A DNA stretch of 64,000 nucleotides from Spirosoma telluris. Its GTDB lineage: Bacteria > Bacteroidota > Bacteroidia > Cytophagales > Spirosomataceae. Below are positions 1 to 9,684 of the stretch, piece after piece. A program made the translations under genes and the position numbers. The notes beneath the pieces are model-generated. The model ran no database searches. It saw only the letters and a program-made list of their open reading frames with translations, and was not told where the DNA came from. Every line of letters starts with the position of its first letter. The stretch's first letter is position 1. The stretch spans positions 4,728,501 through 4,792,500 of the forward strand of contig QLII01000001.1 in assembly GCA_003259005.1 (NCBI GenBank), read 5' to 3'.

Positions 1-244
1 AAGTATTGAGGTAGCTTAATCGGCGAGAGTAAGCCGCCCCCTGGTGTTACCAAATTATTATTCTTGCCCATGAACTGAACATGAAGTACGAAGGGCAGGT
101 TAATTAGTCAGGACTTTTGCCAATGGCACTGAGACAGACTTGATAACGACAACAATCATTCGTCTGGCTGACTTTCTTCAATCTCCAGAACGCACCTAAA
201 ATTGACCTTTGATGGTGCTACGTTGCCGATACAAACCTGATAAT
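1..244. other. non-coding start of window, upstream of phosphorylase gene
   Basis: I see no convincing open frame, RNA gene or clear promoter box here. It presumably holds the 5' region of the phosphorylase gene that follows. A sequence resembling a promoter end (TTGACCTTTG near 203-212) lacks the expected TA spacing, so I do not call it. Confidence 0.3.
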
Positions 245-1954
245 ATGAACGTTACGAACAACCCCAGTCTCTCCTCTGCTACTCGCCAGATTGCTTATTT
301 TTCTATGGAATTCGCCTTTGCCCAGCCGCTTAAAACCTATTCGGGTGGTCTTGGCTTTCTGGCGGGATCACATATGCGCAGTGCCCATACGCTACAACAG
401 CCTATGGTGGCCATCGGTATTCTCTGGAAGTATGGCTACTATGATCAGGTGCGCAAAGCCGATCAGACAATGGACGTATTGTTTATGGAAAAACAGTACA
501 GCTTTCTTCAGCCAACCAACCTAAAATTTCAGATTACGGTCAACCATGCACCGGTATGGGTAACGGCCTATTATCTGCCACCTACCGTCTTTGGCACTGT
601 GCCAACCTACTTTCTCTCAACGGATCTACCTGAGAACGACTATCTGGCCCAAACGATCTGTCATAAACTCTACGACGCTAATCCCGAAACCCGCATTGCC
701 TCAAGTATTCTATTAGGCATCGGTGGAGCTAAATTACTTGAGCAACTGAAATTGACGCCAGATGTGTATCACATGAACGAAAGCCATCCGCTCCCGCTGG
801 GTTTTTATTTATACAGTCAATTGGGCAACATGGAAGCCGTTCGGGAGCGGTTAGTATTTACCACACATACCCCCGAGGAAGCCGGTAATCCACGAACGCA
901 TATTCGTTTATTGGATCGAATGGGGTTTTTCAATTACCTGTCGCTAGACGAGGTTCGGCAGATTACGGGCATCAGCGACGATCAGTTCAATTGGGCACTG
1001 GGCGCTTTCCGACTGGCCGGACGCGCCAATGCGGTCTCGAAACGACACCAGCAGGTTTCTCTTGATATGTGGGCGGGTTACGCTAACCTCTGCCCGATTT
1101 TATCCATCACCAATGCCCAAAATCAGGCTTTCTGGGGCGATCCCATACTACAGATGGCCACAGAAAACAATGATGATGTTCGACTAACGGCTCGAAAGAA
1201 AACGCATAAACAATCTCTTTTTGACGCAGTAGCCGACCAAACCGGCGATATGTACGACCCTGATGTATTTACTATGGTCTGGGCCCGTCGGTTTGCGGGT
1301 TACAAACGCGCCGACCTGCTGCTTTCAGATCCCGACCGATTCCAGCGATTGATGACCAACAAGCTTTATCCAGTGCAACTCATCTGGGCTGGAAAACCCT
1401 ATCCGTTCGATTATGCCAGTATCGGCACATTCGACCGGCTGGCGCATGTGTCAAAACAGTTTATCAACTGTTCAGTCCTGGTTGGCTATGAGATACATTT
1501 GTCAAAACTGCTGAAACAGGGTGCCGATTTATGGCTCAATACTCCCCGCCTGACGCGCGAAGCATCGGGCACCAGTGGTATGACAGCCGCGATGAATGGC
1601 GCCCTCAACTGCTCGACCAACGACGGCTGGATACCTGAATTTGCCCGAAATGGGGTCAATAGTTTCGTTTTACCTGAAGCCGATCTGACGTGGCCCGCTC
1701 ATGAACAGGATGCCTTCGATGCCGACAATCTTTTTACGCTTCTGGAAACGGTTATTCTGCCCATGTACTATGAGCAGCCAGCCCAATGGCTTCGTATGAT
1801 TAAAGCCAGTATGGAAGATGTTGTCCCTTATTTTGATGCGGATCGAATGGCAACCGAGTATTACGAGCAATTGTATTCACTCCCTCAGCCTACCAGACAG
1901 TTTACCGAGTCGTTAAATTCAGAAGCTGTTTTGCTGACAGACTCAGTTGGCTAG
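245..1954 (+). CDS. glgP: alpha-glucan (glycogen) phosphorylase-like protein, GT35
   Basis: A cytoplasmic protein of about 569 residues, of the short alpha-glucan phosphorylase type that releases glucose-1-phosphate from glycogen or maltodextrin. Visible family landmarks are the N-terminal SMEFAFAQPLKTYSGGLG stretch, the HMNESHPLPLG and FTTHTPEEAGN motifs, RRFAGYKRADLLL, and EASGTSGM near the C-terminus. I chose the ATG at 245 rather than the one at 209, because similarity to the family starts just after it. Oddly, the residue after GTSGM, where phosphorylases carry the lysine that binds pyridoxal phosphate, is Thr (about residue 447). A CBM48 glycogen-binding protein lies at 9.2 kb. The family call is firm; activity as a classical phosphorylase is uncertain. 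Confidence 0.85.
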   Translation: MNVTNNPSLSSATRQIAYFSMEFAFAQPLKTYSGGLGFLAGSHMRSAHTLQQPMVAIGILWKYGYYDQVRKADQTMDVLFMEKQYSFLQPTNLKFQITVNHAPVWVTAYYLPPTVFGTVPTYFLSTDLPENDYLAQTICHKLYDANPETRIASSILLGIGGAKLLEQLKLTPDVYHMNESHPLPLGFYLYSQLGNMEAVRERLVFTTHTPEEAGNPRTHIRLLDRMGFFNYLSLDEVRQITGISDDQFNWALGAFRLAGRANAVSKRHQQVSLDMWAGYANLCPILSITNAQNQAFWGDPILQMATENNDDVRLTARKKTHKQSLFDAVADQTGDMYDPDVFTMVWARRFAGYKRADLLLSDPDRFQRLMTNKLYPVQLIWAGKPYPFDYASIGTFDRLAHVSKQFINCSVLVGYEIHLSKLLKQGADLWLNTPRLTREASGTSGMTAAMNGALNCSTNDGWIPEFARNGVNSFVLPEADLTWPAHEQDAFDADNLFTLLETVILPMYYEQPAQWLRMIKASMEDVVPYFDADRMATEYYEQLYSLPQPTRQFTESLNSEAVLLTDSVG

Positions 1955-1982
1955 AGGATATAAGGCATTAAGAGAAGCTGAT

Positions 1983-2222
1983 TGAGTTGAATTAACTAAT
2001 CGCCGGTATTTTTTCACTCTCGCCGGGTTAAAACCCGGCGCAAAAATCAGACGAATGGGCTGCGCCGGGTTTTAACCCAGTGAAAATGAAAAATATCGGC
2101 GGTTAATTAATTCAACTCAATAAACCCGGTGCAAAAACATAGAACACATCAATTGCACCGGGTTTTAACCCGGCGAGAATAAAAAATAAAGTGCATTTCG
2201 GCGATTAATTCGTTCAACTCAA
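1983..2222. repeat. tandem pair of long inverted repeats with GCCGGG...CCCGGC cores
   Basis: Between convergent genes. The first unit, 1983-2120, has two arms of about 60 bp (TTGAGTTGAATTAACTAATC at the left; its near complement at 2097-2120). Each arm contains a smaller palindrome of the type GCCGGGTTTTAACCCGGC. A second, shorter unit follows: AACCCGGTGCAA at 2123-2134 pairs with TTGCACCGGGTT at 2153-2164, and the block ends in another copy of the outer motif at 2199-2222. It can act as a bidirectional terminator for the two flanking genes, but the size and internal palindromes suggest a repeat element. Confidence 0.8.
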
Positions 2223-2267
2223 AAGGGGTCAAACTTTGTTTTGGCAGAACCGACATTTGCTCGATTA

Positions 2268-3889
2268 TTACCTGGCCGAATTGTCAAACGGAAGGATCAC
2301 CGTGATGGTTGTACCCCGATTCAATTCACTTTCCAGAGATACCTGGCCACCCATCAACTCGACGTAGCGGCCCACGATATGTAAACCCAACCCTGTACCG
2401 GCAATGTTCAGCACATTTTTGGCCCGAAAAAACCGTTCGAACAGATGTTCCTGGTCTTCTTTTGAAATACCTACCCCTGATCCTCTACAGACAATGTCAG
2501 TTGACTGTTCAGACACGCACACCGCACCGTAACGATAGACCCTATGCCAGAGTACTTCAAGGCATTGGAGAGCAGATTGACCAGAATTTTTCGCAGCATC
2601 GAGAGGTCTAGCCAGACTGGTGTTAGACAGGCTATCTGGGTGCGGATACGCTGGTCAGCTTTTAACATACCCTGCATATCGGCCACTACTTCACCCACTA
2701 GCTCTGCCAGGTCGACTTCTGATGCGTGAGCCTCAATTTTGCCCTCTTCCAGTTTCCCCACAGACAAAAACTCTTCGAGAATATCATTGAGGTGGTTAAC
2801 CGATGCCCGAATACGGCTCAGGTGCCTCTGTCGTTTATCCTGCTGATCGCCACCCGGATACTTTTCAATTAATGTAGTTGAGGTGAGTATAGTCGTTAGT
2901 GGCGTACGAAATTCATGGGAAGCCATCGACACAAAGCGTGATTTCAACTCGCCTAGTTCCCGTTCCGTCTCCAGTGCTTTACTTAGTTCATCTTTCGACT
3001 GTTCCAACTGTTCGAGCGTATTCAGAAGCGCCTTGGTTCGGTCGGCCACTTTCTGTTCCAGATCGGCATTGAGCTGTTCAATGTGGTCGCGGTGAGCTAA
3101 TAGCTGCTGTTCGGCTTCTTTTTTGAAGGTAATATCAATGACATAAGCCACTACATATAGCTCGCCTTCCAGCCGAAAATAGCTCAGACTTACTTCAACA
3201 GGAAAGACTGAACCATCCTTACGCTGGCCATGCAGATCACGATTATGCCCCATAGACCGTACATGTGGGTCGGCATTGAATGATTGACGCAGTTTTTCAT
3301 GGTATCGGCTCACGCCTACGGGGACAATCTGCTCAACAGTTAGCCGTACCAATTCGCCCGCTTGATAACCGAACAACCGATCAGCAAGTTGGTTAGCCGA
3401 TACAATTTGTCCTTCTGTATTGCAAACAATAATACCAATGGTAGCATACGAAAAAATGGCTTCGTAACGACGAACACTGTGCTCTAACTCCTGCTCTGTC
3501 TTATGTTGTTGGTCCTGATCAATAAGCCTGACCAGTGCATAGGGTCGATCATTCGCACTAAACGTACTAATGATGAATTGCCCCCAGAATGTTCGCCCAT
3601 CTTGCCGGACAATCTGCGTAATTTCTTCGTGATAGCCAGACGCAATAATTCGATCAATTAGACTAGCCCAATTTTGATCTTCCAGAGGCTGGGTACGCAG
3701 CGATCTTGACCGAATTGGATCATTTAGTAAGTCCTGCTCTGACGAAAACCCTAACAGCCTAACTCCCACCTGATTAACCCGAACAAATTGCTCTTTGCGC
3801 AGATCATAAATACCAACAAAGTCATCGCTTTTCTCGAAAAGCAAATCGGTTAACGAGGATGAATAAAAATCGGCTAACATACCAGTCAA
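2268..3889 (-). CDS. PAS-PAS sensor histidine kinase (one apparent frameshift)
   Basis: Sensor kinase of about 540 residues with no clear membrane segment, so probably cytoplasmic. Order: a PAS domain (about 15-125), a second PAS (about 140-260), a coiled coil, the HisKA box with SMASHEFRTPL (His near 323), then the ATPase domain with NLLSNALKYS, GVGIS and GTGLGLHIVG. The frame breaks at a C4 run at 2474-2477: the upstream part ends ...SVEDQG with a stop, and the rest (GVGISKEDQEHLFERFF) continues in another frame. Restoring one G on the coding strand joins them exactly into DQGVGIS. I treat it as one gene, probably broken only in the assembly. No response regulator is adjacent. Confidence 0.8.
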
Positions 3890-4148
3890 TAATACTCCTA
3901 CTGGCCCCTGCCAATAAAGTTCCTACGCCAAATTACAGGGTATTTTGCCAGAAATTGACGAATACTACCTCAAAACTCAAATGAGACCCTACTAAGTATC
4001 ATTTATTAATTTTTCACCTACTTACTATAGCCTATCTATGGCCCATCCGTCGTATAACAATCAGGGATGCGCCTGACGATCATCAATTTATTTTGCAGGC
4101 TAGGGCCCCACTTTTACAAGCTAATCGTAGTTATTTATTTATAGTGTT

Positions 4149-4484
4149 ATGGAAGACCATCCCGTTATGAAACTTGGCGATCCTTCTCCCATACTGGTTC
4201 CTGCCAGATCGGCAGTTTTACTGATTTTTATGCCTTCTGATCAGGAAAACCGCCAGCAACGGGCGGCATTACTAGCCATGACCGATTGGCTCCAGAAACG
4301 CCTGGGAGACTTAGTACGTATACACAAGATAGATCAGGTTAATTACCCTGATGTTGTGCAGAGTTTTGATATTATCAATACCCCCACTTTCGTTCTTATC
4401 CGTCAGGGAATCGAATTATGGCGTCAGGAAGGTATGCCCGATGAGGCCGTTCTTGCCAATTTACCCCAGCATTTAAGTAAGTAG
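4149..4484 (+). CDS. thioredoxin-fold protein without CxxC
   Basis: A protein of 111 residues resembling a small thioredoxin-like domain. The stretch AVLLIFMPSDQENRQQRAAL fits the first strand and helix of the fold but has no CxxC, so it cannot act as a dithiol redox enzyme. A probable cis-proline loop is seen in TPTFVLIRQG. The ATG at 4167 (MKLGDP) is an alternative start. A divergent kinase gene lies upstream and a GlsB gene converges downstream. Function unknown; a binding or chaperone-like role is possible. Confidence 0.6.
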   Translation: MEDHPVMKLGDPSPILVPARSAVLLIFMPSDQENRQQRAALLAMTDWLQKRLGDLVRIHKIDQVNYPDVVQSFDIINTPTFVLIRQGIELWRQEGMPDEAVLANLPQHLSK

Positions 4485-4636
4485 TTAGTTGTAGTCAGGT
4501 AAGTGAATGGACAATGGATAATGAATAATGTAAAATGAATAGCAATCAATACCTTAGTAATCAAATCGTTATCCATTATTCATTGTCCATTGTCCATTGT
4601 CCATTCACTTACCTGACTACAACTGACTACCTACTT
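4479..4636. repeat. long inverted repeat between convergent genes
   Basis: The left arm (4479 to about 4530) and right arm (about 4572-4636) are nearly complementary over about 50 bp. They share GTAGTCAGGTAAGTGAATGG and then AATGGATAATGAATAATG-type words; the right arm carries extra copies of a 7-bp word (ACAATGG). The left arm starts in the last codons of the thioredoxin-like gene and the right arm reaches the stop of the GlsB gene. It would form a stable bidirectional terminator hairpin. Confidence 0.85.
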
Positions 4637-4871
4637 AAAACAGGCGCCCCAGAAAAATAAGCAGGATAGCACCGCCCACCGCAATAAGCAAGTTCATCAG
4701 CAAACCGTCATTGTCAGGGTCATTTCCAAGCTTACGAGCGACAAATCCGCCTAAAAAGCCACCTACAATACCCAGAATAACATTAATATACCAGGGGTTA
4801 TGGCTTTCCATAATACGGCTGGCAATGTAACCAGCAACCCCACCGATTAGAATAGAATACAGAAAACCCAT
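4635..4871 (-). CDS. GlsB/YeaQ/YmgE family stress-response membrane protein
   Basis: A 78-residue very hydrophobic protein with three predicted membrane segments (about 3-19, 30-46 and 58-77) and glycine pairs typical of the transglycosylase-associated/YeaQ family (GGVAGYIASRI, GIVGGFLGGFVARKLG). The length is normal for the family. These small membrane proteins are usually stress induced; their biochemical role is not known. It converges with the upstream thioredoxin-like gene across a hairpin. Confidence 0.85.
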   Translation of the reverse strand: MGFLYSILIGGVAGYIASRIMESHNPWYINVILGIVGGFLGGFVARKLGNDPDNDGLLMNLLIAVGGAILLIFLGRLF

Positions 4872-5065
4872 AGATATAAGCGTTTAGGTGAATTGCCATC
4901 AGGCAATACAATGGTACAAAAAAGCAAACAGTATTAAATTATCAAGGATTAATTTGACTCAAAAAGAGAGAGGCAATGGGTATAAACGAGGCCTACTGTT
5001 ATTTTTACTCAATAGATAGCCACGATACTGTTTTAAGAGATAGCCCTTTGTAGTTGCTCAAGCTT

Positions 5066-8000
5066 ATGACTCCATTTTCTGTACCCAAACGCCCTGGGTT
5101 TGCCCGAAGGGCCGTTGTCCTTTCTGCAGCCAGTTTACTAATTGGCGGGGTTTTTATCGGTGCTTATCAGAACCGGAACCTGAACGCTGCCTCAGGTAAT
5201 TACCTAACCAGTCTGTTTGCTCAGTTGAGCGACGATGATAAACACGACCCCAAATATGCCGTTGGGAGCCTGAACGTTGCACCCGGTTTAGAAGCTACAC
5301 TCTTTGCTGCCGAGCCCATGCTGACTAACCCCACCAACATCGACGTGGATTCACGGGGGCGGGTGTGGGTGTGCGAAGCCTACAATTACCGTCCGGCCAT
5401 TAACGGCAACCCAACCCATAAAGAAGGCGACCGCATCGTAATCCTGGAAGACCAGAATGGCGACGGTAAAGCCGACATTTCGAAAGTATTCTACCAGGAC
5501 CCAAGTATTGAATCTCCGCTGGGAATCTGGGTTCAGGGCAATAAAGTCATTGTTTCTGACAGCCCAAATGTTTGGGTACTGACCGATGAAAATGGCGACG
5601 ATAAAGCCGACAAAAAAGAACTGCTCTTTACGGGTATCGGGGGCGAACAGCACGACCACGGCATGCACACTTTTGTGTTTGGGCCTGATGGAAAATGGTA
5701 TTTCAATTTCGGTAATGAGGGCGGTCAGCTTCTCGATAAAGACGGTAATGCGATCACCGACATCGCTACCGGAAAAACCATCAATAAGCAGAACTTCAGG
5801 ATGGGCATGGTATTCCGTTGCGACCCTGACGGAAAAAATGTAGAAATGCTCGCTCAGAATTTCCGCAATAACTATGAGGTTGCCGTTGATTCCTATGGCA
5901 CCCTCTGGCAGTCGGATAACGACGACGATGGCAACAAAGGCGTTCGGATTAATTACGTAATGGAAGGGGGCAACTACGGCTACACCGACGAAATGACGGG
6001 TGCTGGCTGGCAGGCCAATCGCGAAAATATCGAACCCGAAATTCCCCGTCGGCACTGGCATCTGAACGATCCCGGCGTTGTGCCCAACCTGCTTCAGACT
6101 GGTGCGGGTTCGCCAACAGGAATGATTGTCTACGAAGGTAAACTCCTGCCAGAAGTCTTTCGTAATCAGATGATTCACTGCGATGCAGGGCCGAACGTAG
6201 TGCGGTCATATCCGGTTCAGAAAGACGGCGCTGGCTACAAAGCGGAGATTGTGAATGTTCTCGAAGGGACACGTGACCAGTGGTTCCGGCCTGCGGATGT
6301 GTGCGTAGCTCCTGATGGTTCGCTCATTATTGCCGACTGGTATGACCCCGGTGTGGGTGGCCACCAGGCGGGCGATCAGAACCGGGGACGCGTCTATCGT
6401 GTAGCCCCACCAAACTCGCCCTACACCATGCCGAAAGTGGACCTTACAACAACGGCAGGTGCCATTGACGCCTTACAAAGCCCGAATATGTCGATTCGCT
6501 ATGCTGGCTGGCAGAAACTGCGCGAACTGGACAAAAAGGCGGAAAAACCACTGGCCAATCTGTATAAAACCTCCGAAAATCCGCGCATGCAGGCCCGTGC
6601 CTTGTGGCTGCTGAGCAAGCTGGAAAAAGGCCACAAGTACATCGAAACAGCCCTAAAAAGCACGAATCCCGATTTGCGTATTACAGCCCTCCGAGCCGCT
6701 CGTTCGCTAAAAATGGATGTCATTCCGTATGTTAAGCAGCTGGCTAATGACCAGGATGCTCAAGTGCGCCGGGAATGCATACTTGCCCTTCGTCGCAGTG
6801 CATCGCCCGATGCTCCGGCTTTGTGGGCGCAACTGGCCAGCCAGTATGATGGTAAAGACCGCTGGTATCTTGAAGCCCTCGGCATTGGAGCAGAAGGCAA
6901 TTGGGATAGCTACTACACAGCATGGGTGAAGCAAATGAACGGCGATCCGTTGGCAAATGCGGGTGGCCGTGACATTGTCTGGCGGGCCCGTACCAAAGAA
7001 TCAGTCCCGATGTTGGCTAAACTAGCGGGTGACCCTTCTGTTGATATTAGTCAACGGCTACGGTATTTCCGGGCATTCGATTTTAATCCCGGCGCTACCG
7101 AAAAATCAACTGCGCTGCTGGGTATTTTGCAAGCCAATAGTAACTCATCTGATGTTACCAAACTAGCCCTGCGCCACCTCGATCCAGCTTTTGTAAAAAA
7201 CTCATCGGTTGCCACCACCGCGCTCAATAAACTGATGGGCGATGTGTATGGAACGCCGGAGTACATCGAACTCGTCACGCGCTATGAACCGACTTCTGAA
7301 AATACGCATCTCAAAGAGTTAGCCATCAAAAAAGCAATGGAGGGTATGGGCCGGGATGCCGCCCGCCAATTGCTGAAGCAGGGCGGAAGCCCACTCGTTT
7401 GGTTAGCCATTGATGGCAACGATAGTGAAGCCGCAACCAATATGCTGATCGCCTTACGTCGTATTGGCAATAAGGAGTCGATTGACATTCTGAAACGAGT
7501 GGCTTTAGATGAAAAACGCCCGGCGGCACTCCGCCGGGAAGCCACCCGTTCATTGGGAGGGAGTATGGAAGGTGCCGATTTGGTAGTAAGTCTTTTAAAA
7601 TCCGGTGATATAAAAGGCGACTACAAAAAGGCGGCCGTACAAGGTGTAAGTAACGATTGGCGCAAAAACGTCCGGCAGCAGGCAGCGAGTTTCTTAGACG
7701 GTGGCAAGAGTGCTGAAGGCAAAAAACTACCCGGACTCAATGAATTACTTGCGTTGAATGGAGACGCTACACGGGGGTGACTACCTTCAAAAACAACTGT
7801 TCTACTTGCCATCAGGTGAATGGTGAGGGAATGGATTTCGGGCCAAAGCTTTCCGAAATTGGCTCTAAACTACCCAAAGAAGGCCAGTATCTGGCTATTT
7901 TACACCCTGATGCCGGTATTAGTTTTGGCTACGAAGGCTGGGATGTTAAGTTCAAAGATGGAAGCTCCATGGTTGGTATTGTATCCAGCAAAACCGAAAC

Positions 8001-8172
8001 CGACCTGCAAATGAAATTTCCCGGAGGTGCCGTTCAGAATTACAAGATGGCTGATGTCGTCTCGATGAAACAGCTCGATTCGTCCATGATGCCATCGGGC
8101 CTACAGGAAGCCATGAGTACCCAGGAATTAGTCGATTTAGTTGAATATTTAGCCAGTTTAAAAAAGAAATAG
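5066..8172 (+). CDS. PVC-type haem-binding CxxCH protein / membrane-bound dehydrogenase (one apparent frameshift)
   Basis: A large exported protein of about 1030 residues. After an N-terminal signal or anchor (about 17-40) comes a beta-propeller of the sorbosone dehydrogenase type (about 75-460, with VDSRGRVWVCEAYNYRP and FGPDGKWYFNFGNEGG). HEAT-like repeats follow (about 470-880), then a cytochrome c domain with CSTCH at 7798-7812. The frame breaks at a G5 run at 7773-7777: the first part stops after GDATRG and the cytochrome domain (TTFKNNCSTCH) lies in another frame. One added G restores RGVTTFKNNC. The family normally has both parts in one chain, so I join them. ATG at 5066 is preferred over TTG at 5054. 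The sugar isomerase gene follows 27 bp later, pointing to periplasmic sugar oxidation; the substrate is unknown. Confidence 0.8.
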
Positions 8173-8199
8173 AACCGGGACCTGGTTCAGACAACCATT

Positions 8200-9150
8200 A
8201 TGCAACGACGCAACTTTGTAAAATCAACCTTTGGCGCGGCTGGCTTAGGCCTGACGGGTGCCTCCGTTTCGGGCGCATCTATCGCTGAGAACTGGCATTC
8301 GCAGCCTAACTTCCTGGCTAAGAATAATTTCAAACTCAAATATGCCCCGCATTTTGGCATGTTTGAGAACAGCGCAGGCAAAGACCTCATCGACCAGCTA
8401 AAGTTTATGGCCGATATGGGTTTTACGGCCATGGAAGACAATGGGATGATGGGACGCGACCCAGCCTTGCAAACCAAACTCGGAGAAGAAATGGCCCGCC
8501 TGGGTATAACGATGGGTGTGTTTGTGCTTGACAAAGGAGGAAATGGACAAAATACCCTGGCCGCCGGCAAGCAGGAGTACATCGATATTTTCCTGAACGG
8601 CTGCAAAAAAGCCGTTGAAACAGCCAAGCGATGTAACACAAAACTTACAACGGTTGTACCTGGCGATTTCGAGCGAAAACTACCGATTGGTATTCAAACT
8701 GGTAACGTAATTGACGCTCTGCGTCGGGGAGCTGATATTCTGGCAGCGGGTAACCTAACGATGGTTCTGGAACCACTCAGCGACACGCCAAACCTGTTTC
8801 TTCGCACCTCCGATCAGACCTACGAAATATGCCGGGCGGTAAATAGTCCTTCATGCAAGATTCTGTTCGATATCTACCATATGCAGAAAAACGAGGGGCA
8901 TATTATTCCGCACATTGATTGGTGCTGGAGTGAAATAGGCTACTTTCAGATTGGTGATAACCCAGGCCGTAACGAGCCAACTACGGGTGAAATCAATTAC
9001 AAAAATGTATTCAAGCATATTTACCAAAAGCAGAAAGCCGAGAATAAGGAATTCATTTTTGGTATGGAACACGGAAAATCGCAACAGGGAAAAGAGGGCG
9101 AAGTTGCCCTGATCAAAGCCTATGTCGAGTCTGACAGTTTTACTGTGTAG
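8200..9150 (+). CDS. Tat-exported sugar phosphate isomerase/epimerase-like TIM barrel
   Basis: A 316-residue protein of the xylose-isomerase-like TIM-barrel superfamily, close to hydroxypyruvate isomerases. The N-terminus MQRRNFVKSTFGAAGLGL is a twin-arginine signal, so the enzyme probably works in the periplasm. Likely metal ligands lie in MVLEPLSD (Glu), ILFDIYHMQ (Asp, His), FQIGDNPGRNEP and FIFGMEHGKS (Glu). It lies 27 bp behind the CxxCH dehydrogenase and the pair probably forms an operon ended by a strong hairpin. The substrate cannot be told from sequence. Confidence 0.85.
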   Translation: MQRRNFVKSTFGAAGLGLTGASVSGASIAENWHSQPNFLAKNNFKLKYAPHFGMFENSAGKDLIDQLKFMADMGFTAMEDNGMMGRDPALQTKLGEEMARLGITMGVFVLDKGGNGQNTLAAGKQEYIDIFLNGCKKAVETAKRCNTKLTTVVPGDFERKLPIGIQTGNVIDALRRGADILAAGNLTMVLEPLSDTPNLFLRTSDQTYEICRAVNSPSCKILFDIYHMQKNEGHIIPHIDWCWSEIGYFQIGDNPGRNEPTTGEINYKNVFKHIYQKQKAENKEFIFGMEHGKSQQGKEGEVALIKAYVESDSFTV

Positions 9151-9160
9151 ATAAAAATAG

Positions 9161-9193
9161 AACCTCCCGAAAGTTCAAAACTTTCGGGAGGTT
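9161..9193. terminator. bidirectional intrinsic terminator
   Basis: Perfect 15-bp stem AACCTCCCGAAAGTT / AACTTTCGGGAGGTT with a 3-base loop between the convergent isomerase and CBM48 genes. Confidence 0.9.
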
Positions 9194-9216
9194 TCGCCTA
9201 TACGTAAATGTCTTTC

Positions 9217-9525
9217 CTAGAGAACGACAACTGAGTTCTCATCGCTCGAAACGCCACTGGCTACATATTTATCAGCAGCCCAATCGTTTGTCCAAGTCGT
9301 ACCATCCAAAATGTAGCGGTATTGGTACTCGCCACCCACTGGCAGTTCAACGGTCGTTTTGTACGAGCCATCTTTCTGCTTCTTCAGAACCTGGGCACTA
9401 GGGTCCCAGCTATTAAATTCACCGGCCAGGGCGACCGTTTTAGCACCGTTGACGGCCTCAGCCGACAATTCAAACGTTACTTTTGCAAGTGGTTTGCTTT
9501 TTAGAAATTGTTTGGCAACTGCCAT
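9217..9525 (-). CDS. CBM48 / AMPK-type glycogen-binding domain protein
   Basis: A 102-residue protein that is almost entirely one early-set carbohydrate-binding domain (CBM48). Visible family marks are VALAGEFNSWDP, a KDGSYKTTVELPVGGEYQYRYILDG stretch and the closing NDWAADKYV. No catalytic domain or signal peptide is present. It probably binds glycogen-like glucan in the cytoplasm, consistent with the phosphorylase-like gene at 0.2 kb, though the link is inference. A perfect Bacteroidota -7 box lies about 27 bp upstream of the start. Confidence 0.85.
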   Translation of the reverse strand: MAVAKQFLKSKPLAKVTFELSAEAVNGAKTVALAGEFNSWDPSAQVLKKQKDGSYKTTVELPVGGEYQYRYILDGTTWTNDWAADKYVASGVSSDENSVVVL

Positions 9526-9551
9526 AGAGGTTTACTGTTTGGTTTCTACTG

Positions 9552-9559
9552 CAAAATTA
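9552..9559 (-). promoter_or_regulatory. candidate -7 box for the CBM48 gene
   Basis: TAATTTTG on the minus strand matches the Bacteroidota sigma consensus TAnnTTTG. It would start transcription about 20 bp upstream of the ATG. No clear -33 TTTG is seen. Confidence 0.4.
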
Positions 9560-9684
9560 TAGTACAATATTAGTAATATCATAATTATCAGTAGGTTATA
9601 CGTCAAAATTCTTCAAATAATCATAATTTATAATTCTTGTTTTATACTTGGTAATCTAAAAAACGTCCTATTTATTTGCCCAAC

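Noticed and set aside
2268..3889. Two separate genes for the kinase (and likewise for the other split genes)
   Set aside because: Each split falls inside a conserved motif that is restored exactly by one base, so independent genes are not credible.
5351..6178. 275-codon minus-strand frame
   Set aside because: It lies wholly opposite the conserved propeller of the CxxCH protein and shows no domain; a shadow of codon bias.
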